Source of the DNA: an uncultured Oscillospiraceae bacterium
GTDB taxonomy: Bacteria; Bacillota; Clostridia; Oscillospirales; Oscillospiraceae
Length of the DNA stretch: 64,000 nt
Direction: 5' to 3'
NCBI GenBank assembly: GCA_947629245.1
Contig: CANRDC010000004.1
Coordinates: 25,961-89,960 of the forward strand
The notes below the pieces were generated by a model. That model saw only the letters and a program-made list of their open reading frames with translations. It had not been told where the DNA came from and ran no database searches. The first letter of the stretch is position 1, and every line of letters begins with the position of its first letter. Below are positions 57,773-64,000 of this stretch, piece after piece. Position numbers and translations under genes: made by a program.

Positions 57773-59002
57773 ATGGCCGACGAGAAAAAGTATGAGATCA
57801 ACCTGACGCTGGACCCCGCGCCCGCGGAGCAGGAAGTCCCCGCGGCCCCCGGCGCGCCCGCCGCGGCAGCCGCCGCCCAGGCCGCCGCCGTGCCCACCCT
57901 GACGCTGGGCAGCGAGCCCGCCGCCCAGGGGGAGGCTCCCGCCCAGGAGGAAGTCCCGGCGGAGAAGCTGGACATCGACAGCCTGGCCCCCGCCGAGCAG
58001 GCAGCTGTCCGGGAATTCGCCAAGAAGATCGACGTGACCGACTCCGCCCAGGTGCTGGTCTATGGCTCCGCCGCCCAGAAGAACATCGCGGAGTTCTCCA
58101 CCCAGGCCCTGGAAAAGGTCCGCACCAAGGATCTGGGCGAGGCCGGCGATATGCTCACCGACCTGGTAGCCCAGCTCAACGGCCTGGCCGTCACCGAGGA
58201 ACAGCCCAAGGGCCTGAAGGGCCTGTTCAAAAAGGCCACCCGCAGCATCACCGACCTGAAGGCCAAGTACGACAAGGCCGAGGTCAACGTGGACAAGATC
58301 TCCTCCGCCCTGGACCAGCACTGGATCACCCTCAACAAGGACATCGTGACGATGGACAATATGTATGAGATGAACCAGGCGTATTTCAAGGAACTGACCA
58401 TGTATATCATCGCCGGGAAGCTGCGGCTGGAGGAGCTGCGGGCCACGGAGCTGCCCGCCCTGCTGAAAAAGGCCGAGGGATCCGGCGCGCCCGAGGACGC
58501 CCAGGCCGCCAACGATTACGCCGCCCTGCTGGGCCGGTTCGAGAAGAAGATCCACGACCTGGAGCTGACGAGGATGATCTCCATCCAGATGGGCCCCCAG
58601 ATCCGGCTCATCCAGAACAACGACGCGCTCATGGCGGAGAAGATCCAGACCGCCATCGTCAACACCATCCCCCTGTGGAAGAGCCAGATGGTGCTGGCCA
58701 TGAGCATGTACCACTCCCAGCAGGCCATGGAGGCGTCCCACGGCGTCAGCGAGGTGACGAACGAATTGCTCAAGAAAAACGCCGCCGCCCTGCACACCGG
58801 CTCCGTGGGCGTGGCCCAGGAATCCGAGCGGGGCATCGTGGACCTGGAGACCCTCCAGCAGACCAATCAGGAGCTCATCAACACCCTGGAGGACGTGCGC
58901 AAGATCCAGGACGACGGCCGCGCCCGCCGGGCCCAGGCCGAGGTGGAGCTGGGCCGCATCGAGGGCCAGCTGAAGCAGAAACTCTTAGAGATGAAGGGAT
59001 AA
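57773..59002 (+). CDS. TelA-family toxic anion resistance protein
   Basis: The 409-residue protein has an Ala/Pro-rich N-terminal tail to residue 60, then the helical TelA domain: FKKATRSITDLKAKYDKAEVNVDKISSAL, YIIAGKLRLEELR, QMGPQIRLIQNNDALMAEKIQTAIVNTIPLWKSQMVLAMSMY, and the C-terminal coil EDVRKIQDDGRARRAQAEVEL. TelA proteins give tellurite and antimicrobial tolerance, but the mechanism is not settled. The ATG 57773 has AAAGGA upstream. Cotranscribed with xpaC. Confidence 0.9.
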   Translation: MADEKKYEINLTLDPAPAEQEVPAAPGAPAAAAAAQAAAVPTLTLGSEPAAQGEAPAQEEVPAEKLDIDSLAPAEQAAVREFAKKIDVTDSAQVLVYGSAAQKNIAEFSTQALEKVRTKDLGEAGDMLTDLVAQLNGLAVTEEQPKGLKGLFKKATRSITDLKAKYDKAEVNVDKISSALDQHWITLNKDIVTMDNMYEMNQAYFKELTMYIIAGKLRLEELRATELPALLKKAEGSGAPEDAQAANDYAALLGRFEKKIHDLELTRMISIQMGPQIRLIQNNDALMAEKIQTAIVNTIPLWKSQMVLAMSMYHSQQAMEASHGVSEVTNELLKKNAAALHTGSVGVAQESERGIVDLETLQQTNQELINTLEDVRKIQDDGRARRAQAEVELGRIEGQLKQKLLEMKG

Positions 59003-59006
59003 TAGT

Positions 59007-59155
59007 CGCTGAAATGCACGCATTTCAGCGAGAAGGCTGCGGTCTGCTGCAGCGCACTCGCTACGCTCGCACGTTTGCAGACCGATAAGGATTTTTTCCG
59101 AGGCGCATGTCCTCGGAAAAAATGATCCAACTTTATTTGCGCCTCCGGGCGCAAA
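59007..59155. repeat. Cluster of four consecutive hairpins after telA
   Basis: Four inverted repeats follow one another: CGCTGAAATG / CATTTCAGCG (59007-59030), GGTCTGC / GCAGACC (59041-59083), TTTTTTCCGAGG / CCTCGGAAAAAA (59092-59122) and TTTGCGCC / GGCGCAAA (59136-59155). The third resembles a terminator. The set may be a palindromic intergenic element. Confidence 0.6.
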
Positions 59156-59172
59156 CTCTGCGAGGCTTTTCT

Positions 59173-59742
59173 ATGGGGTTCTTGAAAAAGAGATCGACCG
59201 CAATTGGTATATTTGTCGTCGTGGTGGTGCTGTTCACGCTGCTGGGCAGCCATCTGAGCCTTGGCCGGGCATGCCGAAAGGCGGAGGACGCCTTCTTCGA
59301 CAAGTCCCTGCTCCAGGCCGAGGGCTACTACACCTGCCCTGGGGAGCAGCTGGGCTACTGCGTCAACGACGCCAACCGGCTCCTGTCCGTCATCGGCTCG
59401 GACGGCGAGTGGGCGGAGACCTACGAGGCGCTCCGCGCCGCCCGGCGAGAGCTGGCCGACGCGCTGGACACACGGGACATCCCCGCCATCGGCAAAGCCA
59501 ACCAGAAGCTGGCGGAGGCCGTGCGGGAGGTGGAGACCATGGTCCGGGACGGCGCGGCGCTGCCGGATAGCTACGACGACTACGCGTCCATCGTCTCCGA
59601 GTTCAACAGCGCTCAGGCCCTTTTGGACAACAGCGCCTACTCGGACCATATCCTGGCCTTCCGGGAGGACGTCCTGGGCGCTTTTCCCGCCAACATTCTC
59701 CGGCGTCTCACCTTTGTGAAGGCCCCGGAGACCTTTCCATGA
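59173..59742 (+). CDS. LemA-like membrane-anchored protein
   Basis: The 189-residue protein has a membrane helix at about 10-30 (AIGIFVVVVVLFTLLGSHL), then helical sequence (EALRAARRELADALDTRDIPAIGKANQKLAEAVREVETMV). The layout and the TPM-domain neighbour fit a LemA-type protein, but the sequence match is weak and no LemA hallmark asparagine-rich loop is clear. GAGG is seven bases before the ATG. Its 3' end is 9 bp from the TPM gene, so they are cotranscribed. Confidence 0.65.
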   Translation: MGFLKKRSTAIGIFVVVVVLFTLLGSHLSLGRACRKAEDAFFDKSLLQAEGYYTCPGEQLGYCVNDANRLLSVIGSDGEWAETYEALRAARRELADALDTRDIPAIGKANQKLAEAVREVETMVRDGAALPDSYDDYASIVSEFNSAQALLDNSAYSDHILAFREDVLGAFPANILRRLTFVKAPETFP

Positions 59743-59751
59743 GGTGATCGC

Positions 59752-60747
59752 ATGAAAGCGTTGAAATGCATGATCTGCGCGCTGCTGGCCCTGTGCCTGC
59801 TGAGCGTTCCGGCCTTTGCCAGTCTGCCGGAGCCGGGCGTGGGCGCCGAGTATTACGTGCAGGACGAGGCGAACGTACTCAGTTCGGAGACGGAGGATCA
59901 GATCGTTGCTTATAACATCGACCTGGAAACAGCCTGCGACGGGGCCCAGCTGGTGGTCGTGACGGTGAACTACCTGGACGAGGACTCCGACGTGGCCGCC
60001 ACCCGGCTCATGAACGACCGGGGCGTGGGCAGCGCCGACCAGTCCAACGGCATGCTCCTGCTGCTGGTGGCCAGGGAGGCCAGAGGCTGGCTGGCCGTAG
60101 GCAGCGGACTGGACGACGAATTCACGGACGACGTAGCCGGGGAGTATCTGGAACAGTATTTCTGGGACGATGTGGATGCGGGCGACTTTGACGGGGCCGT
60201 GCAGACCCTGACGAAGGAGCTGTACGACTGGTATATGGACTATTACGATGTGCTGGGCAGTTCGTCCGGCCAGAGCGGCGCGCAGTACGGCGACGTCTAT
60301 TACGCGCAGCCCGCTCAGTCCAGTCGATCCAGCGCTGGCAGCTTTGCCAGCGTGCTGTTTTTGATCATCTTCGTGGTCCTCTTTCTTTGGATCGTCAGCG
60401 CGGCCAGCCGGTTTGGCCGGATGCGTCGCTGGGGCTATACCGGCGGGTTCTTCCCCATCTTCTGGTTCGGCGGCAGCCGCCGCTATCGGGACTGGTACCG
60501 TCGGCAGCCGCCCCCTCCCCCCGGCGGCTTTGGCCGGAGCCCCGGTCCGGGTCCCCGTCCGTCCATGAACAACTCCTTCACCCGCTCCGTCAGGCCCCGT
60601 GGCGGCGGCTTCGGCGGCGTCAGCCGCGGCGGAGGCGCGGGACGTTCCAGCGGCTTCCGCAGCGGCGGAGGTTTTCGCGGCGGCGGAGGCTTCCACGGCG
60701 GCGGCTTCGGCGGCCACAGCGGAGGCGGCGGCGCCGGACGCCGGTGA
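59752..60747 (+). CDS. TPM-domain membrane protein with Gly/Arg-rich tail
   Basis: The 331-residue protein has a signal peptide (ending PAFAS), a TPM/DUF477 domain over about 28-165 (YYVQDEANVLSSETEDQI, GAQLVVVTVNYL, NGMLLLLVAREARGWLAVGSGLDDEF), one membrane helix at 198-220 and a Gly/Arg/Ser-rich C-terminal region. TPM proteins occur with LemA in many Gram-positives and are linked to membrane-protein quality control. The tail is low-complexity and may be disordered. Confidence 0.85.
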   Translation: MKALKCMICALLALCLLSVPAFASLPEPGVGAEYYVQDEANVLSSETEDQIVAYNIDLETACDGAQLVVVTVNYLDEDSDVAATRLMNDRGVGSADQSNGMLLLLVAREARGWLAVGSGLDDEFTDDVAGEYLEQYFWDDVDAGDFDGAVQTLTKELYDWYMDYYDVLGSSSGQSGAQYGDVYYAQPAQSSRSSAGSFASVLFLIIFVVLFLWIVSAASRFGRMRRWGYTGGFFPIFWFGGSRRYRDWYRRQPPPPPGGFGRSPGPGPRPSMNNSFTRSVRPRGGGFGGVSRGGGAGRSSGFRSGGGFRGGGGFHGGGFGGHSGGGGAGRR

Positions 60748-60756
60748 ACCGCATGA

Positions 60757-60800
60757 AAAAAACACACACGGACAGTGCGCCGCACTGTCCGTGTGTGTTT
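60757..60800. terminator. Bidirectional terminator between the TPM and J-domain genes
   Basis: AACACACACGGACAGTGCG and its exact complement CGCACTGTCCGTGTGTGTT form one long stem with A and T tracts at the ends. Confidence 0.93.
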
Positions 60801-60826
60801 ATCCGCCCGTGTGTGTTTATCCGCCG
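60791..60826. repeat. 18-bp tandem duplication
   Basis: gtgtgtgtttatccgccc (60791-60808) is followed by gtgtgtgtttatccgccg (60809-60826). The repeat duplicates the terminator arm and the stop-codon region of the J-domain gene. Confidence 0.85.
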
Positions 60827-61281
60827 GGAAATACCTGATAATAGCCGTAATACCCGCCCGGACCGCCTCCATAGCCGGGGTTGAAGTAGTATCCGCCGCC
60901 GAAGCCGCCGAACAGCAGGCTCAAGATCAGCCGGATCACAAAGATCATCACCAGCACGGCGATGATCATCCCCATGGGACTGCGCCGGGGCCGGTAGGCG
61001 TAATAGGAGTTCCGCTCGGAGGCAAAGGGGTCGAAGGGCCCCCCATAGGCCCGTCCATAGCCCTGCCCCCGCCCGAGGTCCGACCGGTCCCAGGCGGCGC
61101 CGCGCTGGCGCATGGCCTTGATGTCGTCATAGGCCCGGTTGATCTGGCCCATCCGCTCCGCCGCCCCGGCGTCGCCCGGATTCAGGTCCGGGTGATACCG
61201 CTTCGCCAGGCGCTTATAGGCCCTGGCGATCTCCTCATCGGTCGCGTCAAGCGCCACGCCCAGCACGTCGTAGGGATTCAT
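60817..61281 (-). CDS. J-domain membrane protein
   Basis: The 154-residue protein begins with a J domain (NPYDVLGVALDATDEEIARAYKRLAKRYHPDLNPGD) with HPD at residues 30-32, followed by a Gly/Tyr-rich linker, a membrane helix at about 103-123 and a Gly/Tyr-rich tail. No zinc finger or substrate-binding domain is present, so it is a membrane-bound DnaK partner rather than DnaJ proper. It overlaps the zinc-ribbon gene by ATGA. Confidence 0.85.
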   Translation of the reverse strand: MNPYDVLGVALDATDEEIARAYKRLAKRYHPDLNPGDAGAAERMGQINRAYDDIKAMRQRGAAWDRSDLGRGQGYGRAYGGPFDPFASERNSYYAYRPRRSPMGMIIAVLVMIFVIRLILSLLFGGFGGGYYFNPGYGGGPGGYYGYYQVFPGG

Positions 61282-61694
61282 GACTTGCGCTCAAAGCGGT
61301 TCCCGCACTTCCGGCAGGTCAGCAGCAGCTTTCCCTTTCCCCTGGGCACCCGCAGCAGCGCGTGACAGGACGGGCAACGGAAGAATTTATATTCCTTCCG
61401 CTGCTGCCACCGGTCCTTCAGTGAGCGGAACCATCGAAGCACCGCCTGCTGTTTTTCATAATATTTCGCGTTCTCCCTCTGGCGCTTATACAGGTCCCGG
61501 GACAGGACCCGCCAGATGCAGTAGATCAGCGCGGCCCAGCTGCCCAGCTGGAACACCACCGCCAAAAACGGCGCCCGGTAAAACACCCGCGCCAAGATCA
61601 GCAGCACCATCGCCGCCACCAGCAGGAACATACTGAAGGCGTCGTATCCGTTGCGCCCGGCCATGAACCGCGCGATCCTGTCTCTGAATCTCAT
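61278..61694 (-). CDS. Membrane protein with C-terminal zinc ribbon
   Basis: The 138-residue protein has two membrane helices (SMFLLVAAMVLLILARV and VFQLGSWAALIYCIWRVL), a basic helical region, and a zinc ribbon CPSCHALLRVP...CRKCGNRFE at the C-terminus. GGGTGAT is just upstream of the ATG 61694. It is coupled to the J-domain gene by an overlapping start and stop. Possible role in co-chaperone recruitment, inferred from context only. Confidence 0.72.
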   Translation of the reverse strand: MRFRDRIARFMAGRNGYDAFSMFLLVAAMVLLILARVFYRAPFLAVVFQLGSWAALIYCIWRVLSRDLYKRQRENAKYYEKQQAVLRWFRSLKDRWQQRKEYKFFRCPSCHALLRVPRGKGKLLLTCRKCGNRFERKS

Positions 61695-61952
61695 AAAATC
61701 ACCCGAATGATTTCTTTTTTTATAAGAATACCCCAACGGACCGGCTTTGTGTTGAACAATTTGTGAATATTGCGCCCAAACGCCAGGTTTTTCCAGCCGT
61801 CGACGGCGCGGTTACCATAATATATACTTGCCGTAATTTTTTACCTGCCCATCCCGGCAAATTCCGGAAATGTGTAAACAATTTGTAATTGAATTGACGG
61901 TACTTCTGTTTTAATATAACTGTATGTCCGTATGACCACGGAAGGAGAAGTC
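61695..61952. other. Divergent intergenic region
   Basis: AT-rich, without a gene. A TTGACG (61893-61898) with a following TATAAC, 15 bp later, could serve the plus-strand secreted-protein gene, though the spacer is short. Confidence 0.4.
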
Positions 61953-63809
61953 ATGAGGAAAGCGGAGAAGCTGCTGTCCATACTTGTCGCGATGGCCATG
62001 TGTCTGACCGTGAGCGCTTACGCGGGCGCCGATGCGTCTGTCCCCGGCGGGGGCGGACGGGCGGCGCTGTCCCGCCATGCCCCGGCGGCCGAGCCCACCG
62101 GCGCGCCTCTCCCCGACCCGGAACCGCCTGAGGACGGCGCGGCCCCGGAGGCTGACACTTGCGAAGCGCTCGCCGTTTCCGGCGGGGAAAACGCCACGCT
62201 TCAGGACCAGGACCTCACCGTCCTTGGCGGCGATCCTCTGGCGGACGGCGGCGAGGGCTATGTGAATACGCCGGACGTCTCCTCCATGACCGCGCCTCCC
62301 TGGCCCCTTGGTATCAACGGCGGCGCTCGGGCCATCGTGCTTTCCGGCGAGGCGCCCGCCCTCTCCCTGGTGCGGACCGGCGTCACCGCCGCGGGCTGGG
62401 GCGCGCTCTCTGCCGACGGGTGCTCCGACGCCTCCGTGACGGCTGTGGACGCCGATCTGCGCATCCTCAGCGCCGCGGGCGGCGGCATGGGCTCCGGTTG
62501 GAAGGTACTGGGCTATGACGGGGACGATTACGGCTCCGGCTACGGCGCGTATCTGTCCAGCGGCGCTTCGGCGTATTTTTACGGCTCCACCGTCTCCGGC
62601 GCCACGTATGGCGCCGTGCTGGACGGCGCGGACCAGGTCTGGTTCGGCTCCTCCGACGGCACCGTTCTGCTCTATGACGGCGCGGCTTTGGCCGGTTCTG
62701 TCCGGGGCAGGAGCCGCACCTCCGTCATCGACAGCGTTTTCGGCATGATGATGTGCGCCGACGCGGCCGACGTGACCGTGGAAGACGGCACGGCCATCCG
62801 GGCGGCGGAGGCCGTCGTGCTCTATAAGGACGGCAGCGGCGCTTTCACCTTCCATAACGCCCGCCTCTCCTCGGACAGCGGCGTGCTCTTCCAGATGATG
62901 GACAGCGACGACGATGACCGCATCGGCCTGCTCACCGATATATACGCCTTCAGCCCCGTCTATGACGAGGCCAACGTGGGCGGCGGTCCCGGCTTCCCCA
63001 CCGTGGAGCGGGATATCGTCGAGGCCGTCGACGCCAAGCTTGACGACGGCGGCGACGCTCTGCCTCCCGCGGCGGAGGCGCAGCACGTCGAGCTCACCTA
63101 TACCAACGGCCTGTACAGCGGAAACATCTATAACGGCACCGGTTATTACGGCCAGCCGGGCGACAGCCTGGCCGTCACGGTGGGCCGGGGCGCCGTGCTG
63201 GACGGGGACGTCTCGCTGACCTCCTGCGTCAAGGCCATCCCCTACAGCCGGGAGGCCGTGAAGGCGCTGAAGGACCTGGACGGCGTAAAGTACTGCTTTG
63301 TCAACGATATCGGCGCCCCCTGCGGGGAGGATCAGGCCGCCTATATCCAGTTTCTGCGCTATACCATCGACCAGTACTACCTGCAGGGCCATGTGGAGGA
63401 TCTGCCCTATTACAACGGTTCGGCGGCCATCGACGTGACCGTGGCGCAGGACGGAGCCTGGGCGGTGCGCAGCGCGTCCATCGTCACGAGCCTCACGGTG
63501 GAGGACGGCGGCCTGGTCTACGGCCAGGTGCGGGACAACGCCGACGGCTCCATCACTCTTCTCCCCGCCGACCAGCCTCTGGAGCCCGGCGTGTATACCT
63601 CCGACGCGGCCGCCTTCGCCCCCGCGGAGAGCGACAACGGGACGGACGCCGGGGAAGCGCTGGCGGAGGCCCCTCCCCGCCAGGCCGTCATCACCGTCGG
63701 CGGGCAGGAGTACGCGCTGGACGTCTATGAGCGCGACGGCGCGGCGTATGTGCGGCTGACAGACCTGATCGCGCTGTTTTTCGGCGGCCTGCAGCCGCCC
63801 GGCATATAA
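61953..63809 (+). CDS. Large secreted protein of unknown function, beta-helix-like
   Basis: The 618-residue protein has a signal peptide ending in VSAYAGADA, a Pro/Glu linker, then about 450 residues of short beta-strand turns (YGSTVSGATYGAVLDGADQ, VTVEDGTAIRAAEAV, TYTNGLYSGNIYNGTGYYG) like a right-handed beta helix of autotransporter or adhesin type. The last 40 residues (AVITVGGQEYALDVYERDGAAYVRLTDLIALFF) look like a copper-amine-oxidase-N-like fold rather than a cell-wall anchor. No family is recognised. AAGGAG lies five bases before the ATG. Confidence 0.65.
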   Translation: MRKAEKLLSILVAMAMCLTVSAYAGADASVPGGGGRAALSRHAPAAEPTGAPLPDPEPPEDGAAPEADTCEALAVSGGENATLQDQDLTVLGGDPLADGGEGYVNTPDVSSMTAPPWPLGINGGARAIVLSGEAPALSLVRTGVTAAGWGALSADGCSDASVTAVDADLRILSAAGGGMGSGWKVLGYDGDDYGSGYGAYLSSGASAYFYGSTVSGATYGAVLDGADQVWFGSSDGTVLLYDGAALAGSVRGRSRTSVIDSVFGMMMCADAADVTVEDGTAIRAAEAVVLYKDGSGAFTFHNARLSSDSGVLFQMMDSDDDDRIGLLTDIYAFSPVYDEANVGGGPGFPTVERDIVEAVDAKLDDGGDALPPAAEAQHVELTYTNGLYSGNIYNGTGYYGQPGDSLAVTVGRGAVLDGDVSLTSCVKAIPYSREAVKALKDLDGVKYCFVNDIGAPCGEDQAAYIQFLRYTIDQYYLQGHVEDLPYYNGSAAIDVTVAQDGAWAVRSASIVTSLTVEDGGLVYGQVRDNADGSITLLPADQPLEPGVYTSDAAAFAPAESDNGTDAGEALAEAPPRQAVITVGGQEYALDVYERDGAAYVRLTDLIALFFGGLQPPGI

Positions 63810-63887
63810 GCGTCGCTCTGGAAATGACTGAAGCTCCGGAGCCGGACGGAATTTTCGGGAAAACTCTTTTTTAGGCGGTGGAAACCC

Positions 63888-63916
63888 TTGACAAGTCGTC
63901 CGGAATCTTGTATAAT
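63888..63916 (+). promoter_or_regulatory. tRNA-Met promoter, perfect consensus
   Basis: TTGACA (63888-63893), 17 bp and TATAAT (63911-63916), 14 bp before the tRNA. Confidence 0.9.
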
Positions 63917-63930
63917 CCCTAATGCTGTTT

Positions 63931-64000
63931 GGCGGCGTAGCTCAGTTGGCTAGAGCATGCGGTTCATACCCGCAGTGTCACCGGTTCGAATCCAGTCGCC
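63931..64000 (+). tRNA. tRNA-Met (anticodon CAT), elongator type, 3' end cut by the window
   Basis: Acceptor GGCGGCG, D arm GCTC...GAGC, anticodon stem TGCGG / CCGCA with loop TTCATAC (anticodon CAT). The 3' acceptor half is only CGCC because the window ends. The T stem ACCGG / CCAGT carries a C-A mismatch. The sequence is close to clostridial elongator tRNA-Met rather than initiator tRNA. Confidence 0.88.

Noticed and set aside
59007-59155. CRISPR array
   Set aside because: The repeats are inverted arms of different sequence, not direct repeats with regular spacers, and no cas gene is present.

Overview
The window looks like a chromosomal stretch from a high-GC, anaerobic Gram-positive gut bacterium of the class Clostridia, most likely Oscillospiraceae. 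The support is the oxygen-sensitive class III ribonucleotide reductase (nrdDG), formate-tetrahydrofolate ligase, RNase J, SLH-domain and BspA-like surface proteins, two ECF sigma factors, strong Shine-Dalgarno sites and consensus sigma-A promoters. This family assignment is an inference from gene content and style, not from a marker gene.

Layout. 1-2.5 kb: murF (cut by the window edge) and ddl for peptidoglycan precursors, then a DEDDh exonuclease. 2.5-6.5 kb: a giant secreted mosaic (Pro/Glu/Val-rich region, BspA-type leucine-rich repeats, CAP domain, Big2-like domain, four FnIII repeats) whose promoter spacer holds a run of eight G, a likely phase switch. 6.6-12.8 kb: xerD, then the queuosine genes queA and tgt with yajC, and an SLH/SpoIID-LytB wall protein. 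13-15 kb: asd and dapA. 15.5-17.4 kb: a 275-bp inverted-repeat element, a SLOG protein, tRNA-Val(GAC), and an AT-rich two-gene insertion with its own repressor and operators. 17.4-18.6 kb: an ECF sigma/anti-sigma pair. 18.6-24 kb (minus strand): guaB, fhs, tmk and a dead beta-lactamase-fold/GNAT fusion. 24.3-27.8 kb: a Na/Pi transporter and asnB. 27.8-32 kb: thioesterase and nrdDG under tandem NrdR boxes. 32-40.5 kb: dicarboxylate symporter with divergent AraC regulator, an RluA-type pseudouridine synthase, secG, an ECF/ABC operon, gpsA and an Spx/ArsC-like gene.

The most unusual part is 40.6-53.7 kb. A ten-gene minus-strand operon encodes a TAXI-TRAP importer, FdrA (split into 514 aa plus an overlooked 58-aa piece), a DUF1116 protein, a fumarate-reductase-like flavoprotein, a divergent acetate-kinase relative, a DUF2877 protein, KDPG aldolase and KDG kinase. 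A divergent IclR regulator faces it, and four copies of one 14-bp motif flank the two promoters. FdrA, DUF1116 and DUF2877 are the three components of oxamic transcarbamylase in E. coli (AllFGH). Here carbamate kinase is replaced by an acyl-phosphate kinase with altered catalytic residues. This suggests an undescribed pathway in which an imported acid is split by phosphorolysis and the acyl phosphate is used to make ATP.

53.7-64 kb returns to housekeeping: RNase J, rpe-recR, an xpaC-telA-lemA-TPM envelope cluster, a J-domain/zinc-ribbon membrane pair, a large orphan secreted protein, and an elongator tRNA-Met cut by the right edge. Terminator-like hairpins lie directly in front of ribosome binding sites at several places (dapA, asnB, thioesterase gene, gpsA, Spx/ArsC-like gene), hinting at widespread attenuation or transcript processing.
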